Assembly (NCBI GenBank): GCA_035299505.1
Contig: DATGWL010000178.1
Location: 22,701-86,700, forward strand
DNA length: 64,000 nucleotides
Source: M3007 sp035299505
GTDB lineage: Bacteria; Bacteroidota; Bacteroidia; Chitinophagales; Saprospiraceae
Direction of reading: 5' to 3'
The notes beneath the pieces were generated by a model. It did no database searches. It saw only the letters and a program-made list of their open reading frames with translations, and was not told where the DNA came from. A program made the translations under genes and the position numbers. Below are positions 17,276-27,024 of the stretch, piece after piece (the stretch's first letter is position 1; each line of letters begins with the position of its first letter).

Positions 17276-20200
17276 ATGCACAGACTTCTAATCCCTTTGC
17301 TTTCGTGCCTGTTCCTGGGCGCACCTGCGCTTTTGCGCGCACAAACCCCTCATGAAATCAAATACCTGCCTTTCGATCCGAAAAATATCAAACTAACTAC
17401 CTCCGGCGCAGAAGCGCCTTGCGGCAGTGCAGGTACCTACACCTTCGGGCAATTCGTAGGTTCCAGTAACGACCCCGCTCCATCACCCATCTTTCTTTGC
17501 TTTGGCGACTCGCTTCAGGTGGTTCACAACGGCGATGCCGACCTGAGTGGCGATCCACAGGCGGCTACAGCGCCAGGTATTGCCTACGCGTTTTACACTT
17601 GCGCACCAACGGAAACGGGTCCAACCCTGCAGGACGTGGCGCTGATTCCTGGTCCCGGTGATGCCTGTGTGCTGGCTGGTTCTTCTACTGGCCTTTACAT
17701 TACGCAGGCTGTACCTAATGGAGGTTCTACCTGGTTTTTCAACAGTGGAACCCTGCAGAACACCTTTAATATGGGTCAACCGATGTCTATCATCTTTGCC
17801 CCTATTACTGTTGATGATTTTGCCAACAACAACTACGAGTCCGCTCAGGTTGGTTTCCCTCCCGGTCCTTGCGTTGCGGTAAATACCGCTGCCGCTTTTG
17901 AAGTGGTTTACCTGAATGAAATTACTGCTACCGGTATTTCCAACAACTTCGGCAACGATTGCCTTGGTCGTTTTACCGTACGGGGAGGTTATCCACAGTA
18001 CGATGGCAATGCCGTGTACGATATTGAGATCTTCCTGACGTCAAATCCGAACGTTAAAGCGGTGGTGCATACCTCTGCTTCCAACCTTTTCCATCTGTCC
18101 AGTGTGCCATTTTCAGTGCCACAAGCCGGTAATTACACCGTAGTTATTCGGGATGGAAAAAGCTGTCCTGCCACTTTCACTATTGACATGAACGTGTGCG
18201 ATGCAACGGATAACATTACCCTTGCTTTCCCGGATACAGTAGTGCCTCCAGGTGGAACAGTTTGTGTTCCTGTTACGGTGCAAAACTTTGCCATCCTCTC
18301 CGGTTCTTTCTCTATTACCTGGGACGAAACGGTGTTGCAATACAATGGTTTGCAGAATGTTAGCTCTGTGATTGATACCGTGTTCAATCCGGCTGCCAAT
18401 CTGAACGAACAACAAACCAGCCTTGGTTTCCTCGGTGTTCAGATTTTCAACAACCTCAACCCAACCACTATCTTTATTCCGAACGACAGCACCTTGTTTG
18501 AAATTTGTTTTACAGCTGTCGGCAACCTGGGTGATTGCTCCGGGTTGGGTGTCATCAATACGCCAACCGGTATTGCCCTTGAAGATGAAATGGGGCAAAA
18601 CCTCGCCCTGACCGTAGACACCGGACAGGTTTGTATCGCATTCCTGCCACTGAGCTTTACCTTCACGGTTACAGATACGACCTGTCTTGGCGAAGCGCTC
18701 CTGACCATCACTCCGGTAGGTGGTGTTGAGCCATACGACGTTATCGTAAGGCAGGACCCGGGTACAGGTCCAACCTACTCCGGTACGGTATTGACCTCCG
18801 GTGGCACCTTCGATGTGCAAAATGTGGGCAGCCCAAACAACACGCCCGAAACTTTTGAAATCTGTGTAACGGATAACAATGGTTCCGGTGCCACGCAGTG
18901 TACCACTTTCGTGGTGAATATTCCTCGTCTTGGCGCTCAGATTAACTTTGTACAAGAACCATTGTGTAACGGACAAAATAACGGTATCATCAGTGCAGTG
19001 GTTCTGCAAGGCGGCATTACTGTAAATAACCCCGGTCCTACCTATACCTATGCCTGGGCTCCAGCCAACCTGACGGTGCAAAACAGCCAGGTTCAAAACG
19101 GTGTGCCAGCTGGTTTGTATACCGTTACGGTGACCGATCTGAATACGGGTTGCTCAGAAGTAGCATCCGGCACACTGGGTCAGCCAGCTCCGCTGAGCTC
19201 CAACAGCATTACGGTTACGCCAGCTTCCTGCTCAGGTGTTTGTGATGGTATCATTAACTATGAGGCAGAGGGCGGAACCCCATTCCCCGGCCCGGCTTAC
19301 CAATATGCCTGGGAAAATCTTGGCACCAACACACAGGCAGGTTCCGGTACCGACAACCCGATTGTTTTGGCAGGTATTTGTGCAGGCGTTTACCGTGTTA
19401 CTTTTACCGATTCCAGAGGTTGTACTGAAACAGAAGAAGTTACGGTAACAGATCTGCGTGCATTAGGCGTGAACCTGAACGTACAGCAAAATGTATCCTG
19501 TTTTGGCGGCACTAACGGCGCTATCAGCATTTCAGTAACAGAATCTGTGGCCTCCGGCAATGCCTTCACCCCAACCTGGACTCCTGCGGGCGGCGCATCT
19601 GGTGGTACAAGTCCTAACTTTACTTACAGCGCACTGGCCAGCGGTACTTACATCTTTAGCGCAGTAGATAATCTTGGCTGTAGTGTTTCTGATACCTTTA
19701 TAGTAACACAACCTACTCAATTGCGCGTTGACAGTTTGGGACAATCCAACCCAATTTGCGCTCAGCCTAACAGTGGTTCTATCTCCATTAACGCAGCTGG
19801 TGGCACTGGTTTTGGTACGTATATTTTCAACTGGACCCCACCAGCTACAAACGTACAAAATCCATCCGGCCTTCCATTTGGCGCATATACGGTAACGGTA
19901 ACAGATGCCAACAACTGCACCGTGACCCGCACGTTTAATCTGTTGGAGCCAACACCTCCAAACATCACCTTTACTTCGGTGGTACCACTTAAATGTGGCG
20001 GCGACGGCTCGTTGACAGCAAGTGCTCCAAATGGCTTTATTTATGTTTGGACTGATATCAACGGCGTAGTGATTGATTCAACACAGACCATTGATAGTCT
20101 TGTGGGTGGCGATTACATCATTCGGGTGTTTGATACCGGAGGTTGTGTAGGTGAAGACACCATTTCGCTGACGGATGTAATAGCTTTATCGTTCAGCGAT

Positions 20201-21928
20201 ACAACACTGACCGAACCGCAATGCTTCGGATTAAATACGGGTACCATTGCTATTGGCGTGCAAAATGGTCAGCCGCCTTATACCAGCTACAACTGGGCGC
20301 CGCAACCTCTGCCTAACTCCCCGGTAATTTTCAACCTGCTGGCAGGCACGTATACTGTAACGGTGACCGATAATGCCGGCTGTACACTGGTAGGAACCTT
20401 CCTGCTGGATGAACCGCCTGCCATAGTGAATACCTTCAGCACAGCAGTACCAAGTAAGGTTTCTTGCTTCGGCATATGTGATGGGGCCGCTACACCAATC
20501 GTACGGTATAACTCCAACCCGCAAACAACGGGCATTTTCACGTTCGCCTGGAGCGATGGTTCTACGGATTCCCTCCGTACCACTCTTTGCGCCGGTCCGA
20601 ATTACGTGACCATCACCGATGGCAATAACTGCTTCCTTGTAGATACTATTGATATCACCACACCGCCGCAAATCACCGGTACTGCTACCACCACTGATGC
20701 CCTTTGCTTTGGCGACGACACCGGTACAGCTACCATCGTACCTGCTGGTGGTAACGGAAGCCCATACAGCGTTTTGTGGAGCACTGGTGCTACAACTACC
20801 TCAGTAACAGGTTTGTTTGCAGGGCCAATTACTGTAACCATCACGGATAAAGACGGTTGCACAAATTCCGTAAACAATATCGTGGTGGGTCAGCCAGGGG
20901 AGATTGCTCTGGTGGTTACTCCGGAAAACCCAACCTGCTTCGGAGGAAACAATGGTCAACTTACGGTTGATATCACGGGTGGCGTGCCTAACTACACCTA
21001 CTTCTGGGAAGATGCAGATGGCGATAATGTAGGTAATAGCCAAACCGCTGAAATGCTGACGGCAGGAACCTATGCTGTAACGGTAACCGACGGCAATGGC
21101 TGTACTTCTACGATTTCTTCAGTGCTTGACAACCCTATTCCGGTAGTAGGCGAATTTGAACCAATAGCTCCGCTGAATTGTAATGGCGACGAAACTACCC
21201 TGAACATCCTGTCTATCAGCGGTGGCTCAGGTGGTCCATACAGTTTTAGTGTAGACTTCGGTGCAGTGCTTGATCCAATGTTCCCGGTAACAATCGGTGG
21301 CGGATGGCACTACATCACTTACATTGATGGAAAAGACTGTGCTATTACCGACTCTGTGTTTGTACAGGAGCCAGATCCTATTCGTGTAGAATTTGATCCG
21401 GTAGAAATTGAGGTTGAATTGGGTGAATACGCTAATCTGAACCCAATCCTGAGCAACGTAGCTTCCGTGGCCAGCTTCACCTGGACCAATCCGGCAGACC
21501 TGGTAAACCCGGATACACTTTACGCAACAGCATATACCTTTGATAACCAGTCGTTTACACTTACTGTAGTGGATTCTTCCGGTTGCTCAGGCGCAGGCAC
21601 AGTGTATATTGTGGTAGATCCAAACCGTAATGTTTACATCCCGAACGTATTTATTCCAGCCAACCCTTCAGGCCTGAACGATCACTTCAATGTGAATGTT
21701 GGTCTGGGTGTAGAAACGGTGAACTTCATGCGCGTGTACGATCGCTGGGGCGAACTCGTGTACCAGCGCGAGAAGTTTTTCCCGAACAACGACAACCTGT
21801 CTGAAGGTTGGGACGGACGTTACAATGGAGATTTTGTCAATCCGGGCGTATTTGTCTACATCGTGGAAGTTAAATTCCTCGACGGCCGTGTGCTGCTCTA
21901 CCGCGGAGACGTGACAGTGATCAGGTAA
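17276..21928 (+). CDS. Giant cell-surface adhesin with cohesin-like domain, SprB repeats and CHU_C tail
   Basis: This 1550-residue secreted protein starts with a signal peptide (MHRLLIPLLSCLFLGAPALL). The first 300 residues are cysteine-containing and unassigned. Residues about 305-445 resemble a cohesin-type beta domain (TVCVPVTVQNFAILSGSFSI, WDETVLQYNGL). About eleven SprB-type repeats follow (about 460-1390), opening with motifs such as SCFGGT, QCFGLN and TCFGGN and closing with TVTVTD-NGC. The C-terminal CHU_C domain (about 1450-1550) carries YIPNVFIP, YDRWGELVY and GWDGRYNG, indicating type IX secretion and surface anchoring. The overall plan matches the adhesin at 4580, but the N-terminal domains differ. 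The ligand is unknown. Confidence 0.9.
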   Translation: MHRLLIPLLSCLFLGAPALLRAQTPHEIKYLPFDPKNIKLTTSGAEAPCGSAGTYTFGQFVGSSNDPAPSPIFLCFGDSLQVVHNGDADLSGDPQAATAPGIAYAFYTCAPTETGPTLQDVALIPGPGDACVLAGSSTGLYITQAVPNGGSTWFFNSGTLQNTFNMGQPMSIIFAPITVDDFANNNYESAQVGFPPGPCVAVNTAAAFEVVYLNEITATGISNNFGNDCLGRFTVRGGYPQYDGNAVYDIEIFLTSNPNVKAVVHTSASNLFHLSSVPFSVPQAGNYTVVIRDGKSCPATFTIDMNVCDATDNITLAFPDTVVPPGGTVCVPVTVQNFAILSGSFSITWDETVLQYNGLQNVSSVIDTVFNPAANLNEQQTSLGFLGVQIFNNLNPTTIFIPNDSTLFEICFTAVGNLGDCSGLGVINTPTGIALEDEMGQNLALTVDTGQVCIAFLPLSFTFTVTDTTCLGEALLTITPVGGVEPYDVIVRQDPGTGPTYSGTVLTSGGTFDVQNVGSPNNTPETFEICVTDNNGSGATQCTTFVVNIPRLGAQINFVQEPLCNGQNNGIISAVVLQGGITVNNPGPTYTYAWAPANLTVQNSQVQNGVPAGLYTVTVTDLNTGCSEVASGTLGQPAPLSSNSITVTPASCSGVCDGIINYEAEGGTPFPGPAYQYAWENLGTNTQAGSGTDNPIVLAGICAGVYRVTFTDSRGCTETEEVTVTDLRALGVNLNVQQNVSCFGGTNGAISISVTESVASGNAFTPTWTPAGGASGGTSPNFTYSALASGTYIFSAVDNLGCSVSDTFIVTQPTQLRVDSLGQSNPICAQPNSGSISINAAGGTGFGTYIFNWTPPATNVQNPSGLPFGAYTVTVTDANNCTVTRTFNLLEPTPPNITFTSVVPLKCGGDGSLTASAPNGFIYVWTDINGVVIDSTQTIDSLVGGDYIIRVFDTGGCVGEDTISLTDVIALSFSDTTLTEPQCFGLNTGTIAIGVQNGQPPYTSYNWAPQPLPNSPVIFNLLAGTYTVTVTDNAGCTLVGTFLLDEPPAIVNTFSTAVPSKVSCFGICDGAATPIVRYNSNPQTTGIFTFAWSDGSTDSLRTTLCAGPNYVTITDGNNCFLVDTIDITTPPQITGTATTTDALCFGDDTGTATIVPAGGNGSPYSVLWSTGATTTSVTGLFAGPITVTITDKDGCTNSVNNIVVGQPGEIALVVTPENPTCFGGNNGQLTVDITGGVPNYTYFWEDADGDNVGNSQTAEMLTAGTYAVTVTDGNGCTSTISSVLDNPIPVVGEFEPIAPLNCNGDETTLNILSISGGSGGPYSFSVDFGAVLDPMFPVTIGGGWHYITYIDGKDCAITDSVFVQEPDPIRVEFDPVEIEVELGEYANLNPILSNVASVASFTWTNPADLVNPDTLYATAYTFDNQSFTLTVVDSSGCSGAGTVYIVVDPNRNVYIPNVFIPANPSGLNDHFNVNVGLGVETVNFMRVYDRWGELVYQREKFFPNNDNLSEGWDGRYNGDFVNPGVFVYIVEVKFLDGRVLLYRGDVTVIR

Positions 21929-21979
21929 TCCTGTTCCAATATTCCGGCGCCGGATGTAAAACCCGCGTCAATAGTTTAG

Positions 21980-22015
21980 AACATAAGCCATTCCAATTCT
22001 GGGATGGCTTATGTT
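21980..22015 (+). terminator. Rho-independent terminator of the second giant adhesin
   Basis: A 12-bp perfect stem (21980-21991 and 22004-22015), extendable by three further pairs including one G-U, ends in seven T residues (22014-22020). Confidence 0.88.
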
Positions 22016-22048
22016 TTTTTGTCCAGCAGCATAAAAATCAGGAACATC

Positions 22049-22101
22049 ACCCACTCACTCATTCACCCACTCGCTCATTCACTCACTCACTCATTCACTC
22101 A
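22049..22101. repeat. Tetranucleotide tandem repeat (CACT/CATT units)
   Basis: About 13 units of a CACT-type tetranucleotide with CATT, CACC and CGCT variants run from 22049 to 22101. The last units overlap the final codons and the TGA stop (22097-22095) of the minus-strand FemAB-like gene. Slippage here would alter only the C-terminal tail. Confidence 0.8.
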
Positions 22102-23336
22102 TGGTCCTTGAAAGGGTGCCTAGGCTGCCATTCTTCCACAGGCTTGAGATAATCCAGGATAGTAGGTACGAAGCGGTTGGCAACGGCGTTTTGGTGGCGC
22201 AGATAGCAATACAGATCGTGCGCAACAGCGCCGACAGAGCTTTTTATTTCCAGGGCAGTGCGGGCGAAAACGATTTGTTTACTGCCGCCTTCAATACCCA
22301 TTTTTATGATATCGTAGAGAATATTCAGGTATAGCTGGTAGTCGTGGTTCAGTGATTTTTCGTATCCCAGGAAATGGGCTTCCAACTCATCGTGGTTCCA
22401 GATCATGGTATAGAAAGCTACCAGTTTGCCGTCCAGGTAGTAGGCATACATCTGAAAATGCTCATGCAGGTCCTTTTTCAGTGCGGCCAGATAATGCTCA
22501 TTCAGGTCTACCATGTTGAACCCCGCGTTATTGGCAATATCCTTGTATAAGCGGTAGATATTGGGCAATTCCTGCAGGATTTCGGCATAGGTCATAGGAC
22601 GTTTTTCAATACCGTCCAGCTTTTTAAACGCTCGTTTTGCCCGGGTGCGATATTTGGTAGACATCGCATTGAGGTACTCTTCCATGTTGTGGTAGGGCAA
22701 ATCCAGCACCATGTTGGGTTGGATTTCAAACTCTGTGAATCCTTTTTTACCCAGGTATTGTCCTTGCGGTCTGTGGAGTGGCGCAATGTCTTTAACCAGT
22801 ATAACCGGCATTTTCACGCCTTCCTTGCCCATTTGGTCGATCACATAATCCAGTGCTTGTTCGAGCACAATAACGGCGTCTTCTTCACGTGCTTTTTCCG
22901 GGTTGAAATAATAGCCATGCTCGCCGGTGAGCAGCATGTTGCCACAAATCAGGATATCAGCAGCGGCTTTGCCTGCCACCCATTTTTTGAACCATTGGGA
23001 AAGTCCGCCAAAAAAGCAGGGGTCCTTGCGTGGCACGTCCAGATCGGCAATATTGTCGTCGCCTTTAAAATATTTGATTTGGCAAAGCGCAACACCGACA
23101 GGCTGGTCCTGCTGGTAAAAAACCAGGTACCCGAAACGCATGCCTTCGGGTGGGTTGGCTTCCAGAATACTAAGGTATTGCCGTTGCAAAAACAGGTCAT
23201 GTGCAGGTGCAGCATGATCCCAGTCCTGGCCGGCAGCTTCTATGCTTCGGAAAAAGGTATATCGCAGGGCGGTGCTCAATTGGGTGGACAGAGTTGGCTC
23301 TAAAGATACGGTGGATGGCGAAACTGTGGTTGACAT
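22095..23336 (-). CDS. FemAB-like / GNAT acyltransferase (peptidoglycan biosynthesis/recognition type)
   Basis: This 413-residue cytoplasmic protein belongs to the FemAB-like GNAT-fold family. Recognisable parts are YLVFYQQDQPVGVALCQIKYFKGDD near the N-terminus, MSTKYRTRAKRAFKKLDG in the middle, and LVAFYTMIWNHDELEAHFLGYEKSLNHDYQLY near the acyl-CoA/tRNA pocket. Family members attach amino acids or acyl groups to cell-wall or lipid substrates, but the real substrate here is unknown. ATG 23336 was chosen (MSTTVSPS). The gene is the last of a trmH-GT2-ppa-femAB run, and its stop lies in a tetranucleotide repeat. Confidence 0.78.
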   Translation of the reverse strand: MSTTVSPSTVSLEPTLSTQLSTALRYTFFRSIEAAGQDWDHAAPAHDLFLQRQYLSILEANPPEGMRFGYLVFYQQDQPVGVALCQIKYFKGDDNIADLDVPRKDPCFFGGLSQWFKKWVAGKAAADILICGNMLLTGEHGYYFNPEKAREEDAVIVLEQALDYVIDQMGKEGVKMPVILVKDIAPLHRPQGQYLGKKGFTEFEIQPNMVLDLPYHNMEEYLNAMSTKYRTRAKRAFKKLDGIEKRPMTYAEILQELPNIYRLYKDIANNAGFNMVDLNEHYLAALKKDLHEHFQMYAYYLDGKLVAFYTMIWNHDELEAHFLGYEKSLNHDYQLYLNILYDIIKMGIEGGSKQIVFARTALEIKSSVGAVAHDLYCYLRHQNAVANRFVPTILDYLKPVEEWQPRHPFKDHE

Positions 23337-23385
23337 GCAAGAGAAGGTGTAACAAAAGAACGCCGTCTCTGGCAAATGGTTGTAA

Positions 23386-23928
23386 TCAATCTACCAATTG
23401 CCACTTTTTAACTTCCTGTATCGCTGCCTGCTCGTCAGACCAGCCCATTATGGTCATAGTACCCAGACCATCGTAGTACAGGAAAAACTGCTCCAAAATA
23501 TGCCGGATGGCACTGTAATCTCGCTGGAATTCAGTCCAGTTGGTGGCTTTAATGATACGTTTTTCAGGATCCACCGGAATGGCCAGCACTTTGTGGTCTA
23601 GCTCTCCCAGGTCTTTCAGCATTAGCAATCCAATAGGTTCAACTTCCACCACCGTACCAGTGGGTATATGTTCCGCCAAAATAAGCACATCCAGCGGATC
23701 ACCATCACCACCGCGGTCTTTAACCATTTTGGTGGATGGTATGAAACCGTAATTAACCGGGTACGACATAAAATCTACCCGCCTGGGTTTGCCGTTGCGC
23801 ACATCAGGTTGAAACTGAAGCAGGGCCGTATTGTATTCATACTTGGTGTTGGTGCCGGCTGGTATTTCCACCACGCCCTGCAACAAGCCGTTGGCAGAAA
23901 AAGAGGGTAGGGTAAGGTGATTCATCAT
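23386..23928 (-). CDS. ppa: Family I inorganic pyrophosphatase
   Basis: This 180-residue enzyme hydrolyses pyrophosphate in the cytoplasm with Mg2+. The family signature DGDPLDVLIL is intact, and the active-site regions KYEYN, VNYGFIP and DLGELDHKVLAIP are present. GELDHKV replaces the more usual GEIDWKI. The start MMNHLT could be either Met. Only 3 bp separate it from the upstream glycosyltransferase gene, so the two are co-transcribed. Pyrophosphate removal would favour sugar-transfer and tRNA or wall synthesis. Confidence 0.95.
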   Translation of the reverse strand: MMNHLTLPSFSANGLLQGVVEIPAGTNTKYEYNTALLQFQPDVRNGKPRRVDFMSYPVNYGFIPSTKMVKDRGGDGDPLDVLILAEHIPTGTVVEVEPIGLLMLKDLGELDHKVLAIPVDPEKRIIKATNWTEFQRDYSAIRHILEQFFLYYDGLGTMTIMGWSDEQAAIQEVKKWQLVD

Positions 23929-23931
23929 TGG

Positions 23932-24867
23932 TTAAAGCTCTTTTTCAATCAGATAATTGTTGCGGATACTGGAGTTGCGGTTGATCATTTCTGCCAGAAA
24001 ACCAGTCAGAAATAACTGTGTGCCCACCACCAGAGAAAGAATACCGAAGTAAAACAACGGCCTGCTGGTCATGCCATACTCCAGGTAAACCGCCTTGGCA
24101 AAGGTCAGGTAAGCCAGTATGCAAAATCCAATCACAAAGGATAATATACCCAGGGTGCCAAAGAAGTGCATGGGGCGTTTCCCAAACTTGCCCACAAACG
24201 AAATACTCATCAGATCCAGCGGACCATTGATAAATCGTTCAAAGCCGCCAAATTTGGTTACGCCATATTGTCGCGCACGGTGCTCCACCACTTTTTCGCC
24301 AATTCGGGTAAATCCTGCCCATTTGGCAATCACCGGAATGTAACGATGCATTTCGCCGTATACCTCTATGGTTTTCACCACATCCGAACGGTAGGCCTTC
24401 AGCCCGCAATTGAAGTCGTGCAGGTATATGCCGCTCATCCAACGGGTTACAGCATTGTACAACTTGGTGGGAATAGTTTTGCTGATGGGGTCGTGCCGCA
24501 CCTTTTTCCAGCCGCTCACCAGGTCGTAACCCTCCTCCGTGATCATATGATACAGCCCCGGGATTTCGTCCGGACTATCCTGCAGATCGGCATCCATGGT
24601 AATCACCACATCTCCATGCGAAGCCTGGAATCCGGTGTGCAGTCCAGCCGATTTGCCGTAATTGCGCCTGAATTTGATACCCCGTACATGGGGGTTAACC
24701 TGTTTCAATTGCTCGATTATTTTCCAGGATTTATCTGTACTGCCATCGTCAACCATGATGATTTCGTACGAAAAGTGGTGTTTTTCGCACACACGTCTGA
24801 TCCAGGATTCGAGTTCCGGAAGGCTCTCCTCCTCATTTTTAAGGGGTATTACAATGGATATCTGCAT
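23932..24867 (-). CDS. Polyprenyl-phosphate glycosyltransferase (DPM1/ArnC-like GT2) with two C-terminal TM helices
   Basis: This 311-residue membrane enzyme has a GT-A domain opening with ISIVIPLKNEEESLPEL, the nucleotide-binding VDDGSTDKS and the metal-binding DADLQDSPDE. QYGVTKFGGFERF closes the catalytic part. Two hydrophobic helices follow (about 229-255 and 263-288). The family moves a sugar from a nucleotide donor to undecaprenyl- or dolichyl-phosphate at the inner membrane. The donor sugar cannot be read from the sequence. It is 3 bp from ppa and 36 bp after the trmH-type gene. Confidence 0.9.
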   Translation of the reverse strand: MQISIVIPLKNEEESLPELESWIRRVCEKHHFSYEIIMVDDGSTDKSWKIIEQLKQVNPHVRGIKFRRNYGKSAGLHTGFQASHGDVVITMDADLQDSPDEIPGLYHMITEEGYDLVSGWKKVRHDPISKTIPTKLYNAVTRWMSGIYLHDFNCGLKAYRSDVVKTIEVYGEMHRYIPVIAKWAGFTRIGEKVVEHRARQYGVTKFGGFERFINGPLDLMSISFVGKFGKRPMHFFGTLGILSFVIGFCILAYLTFAKAVYLEYGMTSRPLFYFGILSLVVGTQLFLTGFLAEMINRNSSIRNNYLIEKEL

Positions 24868-24903
24868 GTTCTAGCGCAAAATTGGAGGGGCAAATCTACA
24901 CCT

Positions 24904-25638
24904 TTAGAGTTCAAATTTTGTGAGCGGACTGGGTCTGATCTGCGTTCTTTCCGCAGCAGGATCTCTTTGCACAAACACCGGGAGTAAATCTGCCGAATCT
25001 TTACTAACTGGTATAGCTTGTTGCTGCAGGTGACTTTTTTCTTTCAGCATGGTTTTCCAACGATCAAAAAGTAGTTCCTGTTCTTCGGGACTAAACTTGC
25101 TTTTGCTGTCGTAAAACCCTTGCTGAGCCCGCTGACGCCGGGCTTCAAACAGGGTGATGGCGCATGCCACCGATATGTTCAAACTTTCGGCAAAACCTAC
25201 CTGTGGAATAGCAAAATTACCATCACTCAAGGCCTGAGCTTCAGCGCTGACACCCTCATCCTCATTGCCAAACAACAGTGCCGTGGGCACAGTCAGATCC
25301 AGCTCATACAAAGAGTGACTGCGGTCTCCCAGGCCTGTAGCCAGGATGCGCTGATATCGTTGCCGTACCCGCCTGAAACACTCCTCCATATCTTCAAAAA
25401 CATAAACATCAATCCATTTAAAGGTGCCGGCTGAGGTTTTTTTCCCTAACACCAGTCCCCGCTTGTCGAGGTATTTTTTTGTATATAAAACGAATACCTC
25501 CCTGATACCTACGGCGTCGCAAGAGCGCAATACGGCACTGATATTCAAGGGATCGAAGATATTCTCCAGTATAACCGTCAAATCAGGTTGCGATTGACGG
25601 ATGACGGAGCGGATTTTTTGTTCTCTTACTGGATTCAC
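24904..25638 (-). CDS. trmH: SpoU/TrmH family RNA 2'-O-methyltransferase
   Basis: This 244-residue SPOUT enzyme carries all three family motifs: ENIFDPLNISAVLRSCDAVG (motif 1), ALLFGNEDEGVS (motif 2) and IPQVGFAESLNISVACAI (motif 3). The architecture, with a short N-terminus and a basic C-terminal extension, fits tRNA guanosine-18 methyltransferase TrmH better than 23S rRNA RlmB, which has an extra N-terminal domain. The substrate assignment is inference. It heads the run with the glycosyltransferase, ppa and FemAB-like genes. Confidence 0.88.
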   Translation of the reverse strand: MNPVREQKIRSVIRQSQPDLTVILENIFDPLNISAVLRSCDAVGIREVFVLYTKKYLDKRGLVLGKKTSAGTFKWIDVYVFEDMEECFRRVRQRYQRILATGLGDRSHSLYELDLTVPTALLFGNEDEGVSAEAQALSDGNFAIPQVGFAESLNISVACAITLFEARRQRAQQGFYDSKSKFSPEEQELLFDRWKTMLKEKSHLQQQAIPVSKDSADLLPVFVQRDPAAERTQIRPSPLTKFEL

Positions 25639-25694
25639 AGGTGTCGTGGAAATGAATTGATTAGGTGGACGCAGACTAACCGGAAATGGTTGGT

Positions 25695-27023
25695 TTATTT
25701 TTGTACCGGCACATACTGATATTGTTCAAACTTCAGCAGGTGTACAAAGGTGTTTTCCCAGTAATCTGGCTTGTTTTTACCATCATCTACCTGTCCATTC
25801 CGGTAAATTTTGGAAAACTGAAAATGCCCTCGAAGGGTGTTGGCTTTTTCACTGCTCAACTTCTCAGGGAACGACAATCCGTAACGAGCCAGCATTCTGC
25901 CCACAAACAAAGTGACATCGTATCCGTTGAAACCATCGTCGTCGGGTATGGTACCCGTGGCTTCATAAAACCGTTGCTGAAAGGCTTTGATCTCTTCATC
26001 AGTATAATCCAGCCAACCGGCCGAGGTGATGTGCACATTCAGGCTATTGAGGTAGTCAGGCTCAATAGCTTCAAAAGATCGCCATTGGGGCATGCCGTAA
26101 ACCTCTACCTGATTGCTGCCTTTTACTTCCTTCAATTTTCGCATGAATGCCATGACAAAGTCTTGGCTTGCCCAGCTGGGCAACACAAAAACGCTGGTTC
26201 TCCCGGCTTTCAGGTATTTTCTCAGCTCGGCCGATTCAATTCCCTTGGCATCATCCGGTAAAATTATTTCGTTGAAACGCACCGTGCCGCCAATAGCCGC
26301 ATTGGCATCCTGAAAATATGGGAGGCGGTCAGCCTCTTTGGCTTTGCAAACTAGTGTCACCGCATCTGCCTTGTGTCGTTTCCGAACATACCGGGTAATG
26401 GTTTCGCAGTGCGCACGCAGGGACGGATTGATTTGAATAAATCCCGGATTATCCTGGGTTAAATCTGCACTTGGCGATTCCGGCGATACCAGGATTTTAC
26501 GCCGTTCTTTGGTCCATTCTGCAAACATGCTTATATGAGAGGCCCTCACTGGTCCGATAAACACGGATGATTTGTCCAGCCTGCTGTTCTTCATGGCTTT
26601 CTCAAAATCGGCGTCATTGGCCTGGGTGTCCCAAACATCGGCAACGAGTGTTACGGATTCTTCTTTGCTCAATTGTTCCAGGGCCAGTTTGGCCCCGCTG
26701 TAGAACTGCAAGGCAAGTTTGCTCTTTTCAGGTACCTGTTCACCAGTCATCTGATTGCTGAGGAAGGGCAGCAAATAACTGATGTGGTAGGTGGCGCCGG
26801 ATGGTTTATTGCCCCCGGGTTGTCCTGTAGCAGGTCCAATAGGAGGTTTGCCTCCATTGGCTGGTGTCCATCGAATGGTATCCATAGGCGCCGGTTTGCC
26901 TGAGGGCTGGTTGCCTCCGCTTGGTTTGGCAGGGGCTGTGCTCCTGCGGGATGGATCGCAGGAGGCTATTACAAAGCCCAGACCCAGGAGGAAAATCAGG
27001 GAGAAATGAATTGATTTCTTCAT
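25695..27023 (-). CDS. Periplasmic-binding-fold lipoprotein (ABC substrate-binding-like)
   Basis: This 442-residue protein starts at ATG 27023 with lipobox VIASC. A Pro/Gly-rich linker (about residues 25-75) follows, then a type I periplasmic binding-protein fold (YHISYLLPFLSNQM, LVSPESPSADLTQDNPGFIQINPS, GFNGYDVTLFVGRML). No permease or ATPase lies nearby, so it may act as a wall- or envelope-associated sensor instead of a transporter component. The ATG lies 1 bp after the SUI1 stop codon, indicating translational coupling. Confidence 0.82.
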   Translation of the reverse strand: MKKSIHFSLIFLLGLGFVIASCDPSRRSTAPAKPSGGNQPSGKPAPMDTIRWTPANGGKPPIGPATGQPGGNKPSGATYHISYLLPFLSNQMTGEQVPEKSKLALQFYSGAKLALEQLSKEESVTLVADVWDTQANDADFEKAMKNSRLDKSSVFIGPVRASHISMFAEWTKERRKILVSPESPSADLTQDNPGFIQINPSLRAHCETITRYVRKRHKADAVTLVCKAKEADRLPYFQDANAAIGGTVRFNEIILPDDAKGIESAELRKYLKAGRTSVFVLPSWASQDFVMAFMRKLKEVKGSNQVEVYGMPQWRSFEAIEPDYLNSLNVHITSAGWLDYTDEEIKAFQQRFYEATGTIPDDDGFNGYDVTLFVGRMLARYGLSFPEKLSSEKANTLRGHFQFSKIYRNGQVDDGKNKPDYWENTFVHLLKFEQYQYVPVQK

Positions 27024-27024
27024 A

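Noticed and set aside
18113..19096. 327-codon antisense frame inside the second giant adhesin
   Set aside because: Low-complexity repeat-coding DNA with skewed codon use leaves long antisense frames open. The protein has no domain and is rich in unlikely residues.
22049..22101. CRISPR-like array
   Set aside because: The repeat is a simple 4-bp tandem without spacers; no cas gene is in the window.
22689..23303. 204-codon frame antisense to the FemAB-like gene
   Set aside because: It lies fully within a gene with a supported function and shows no domain.
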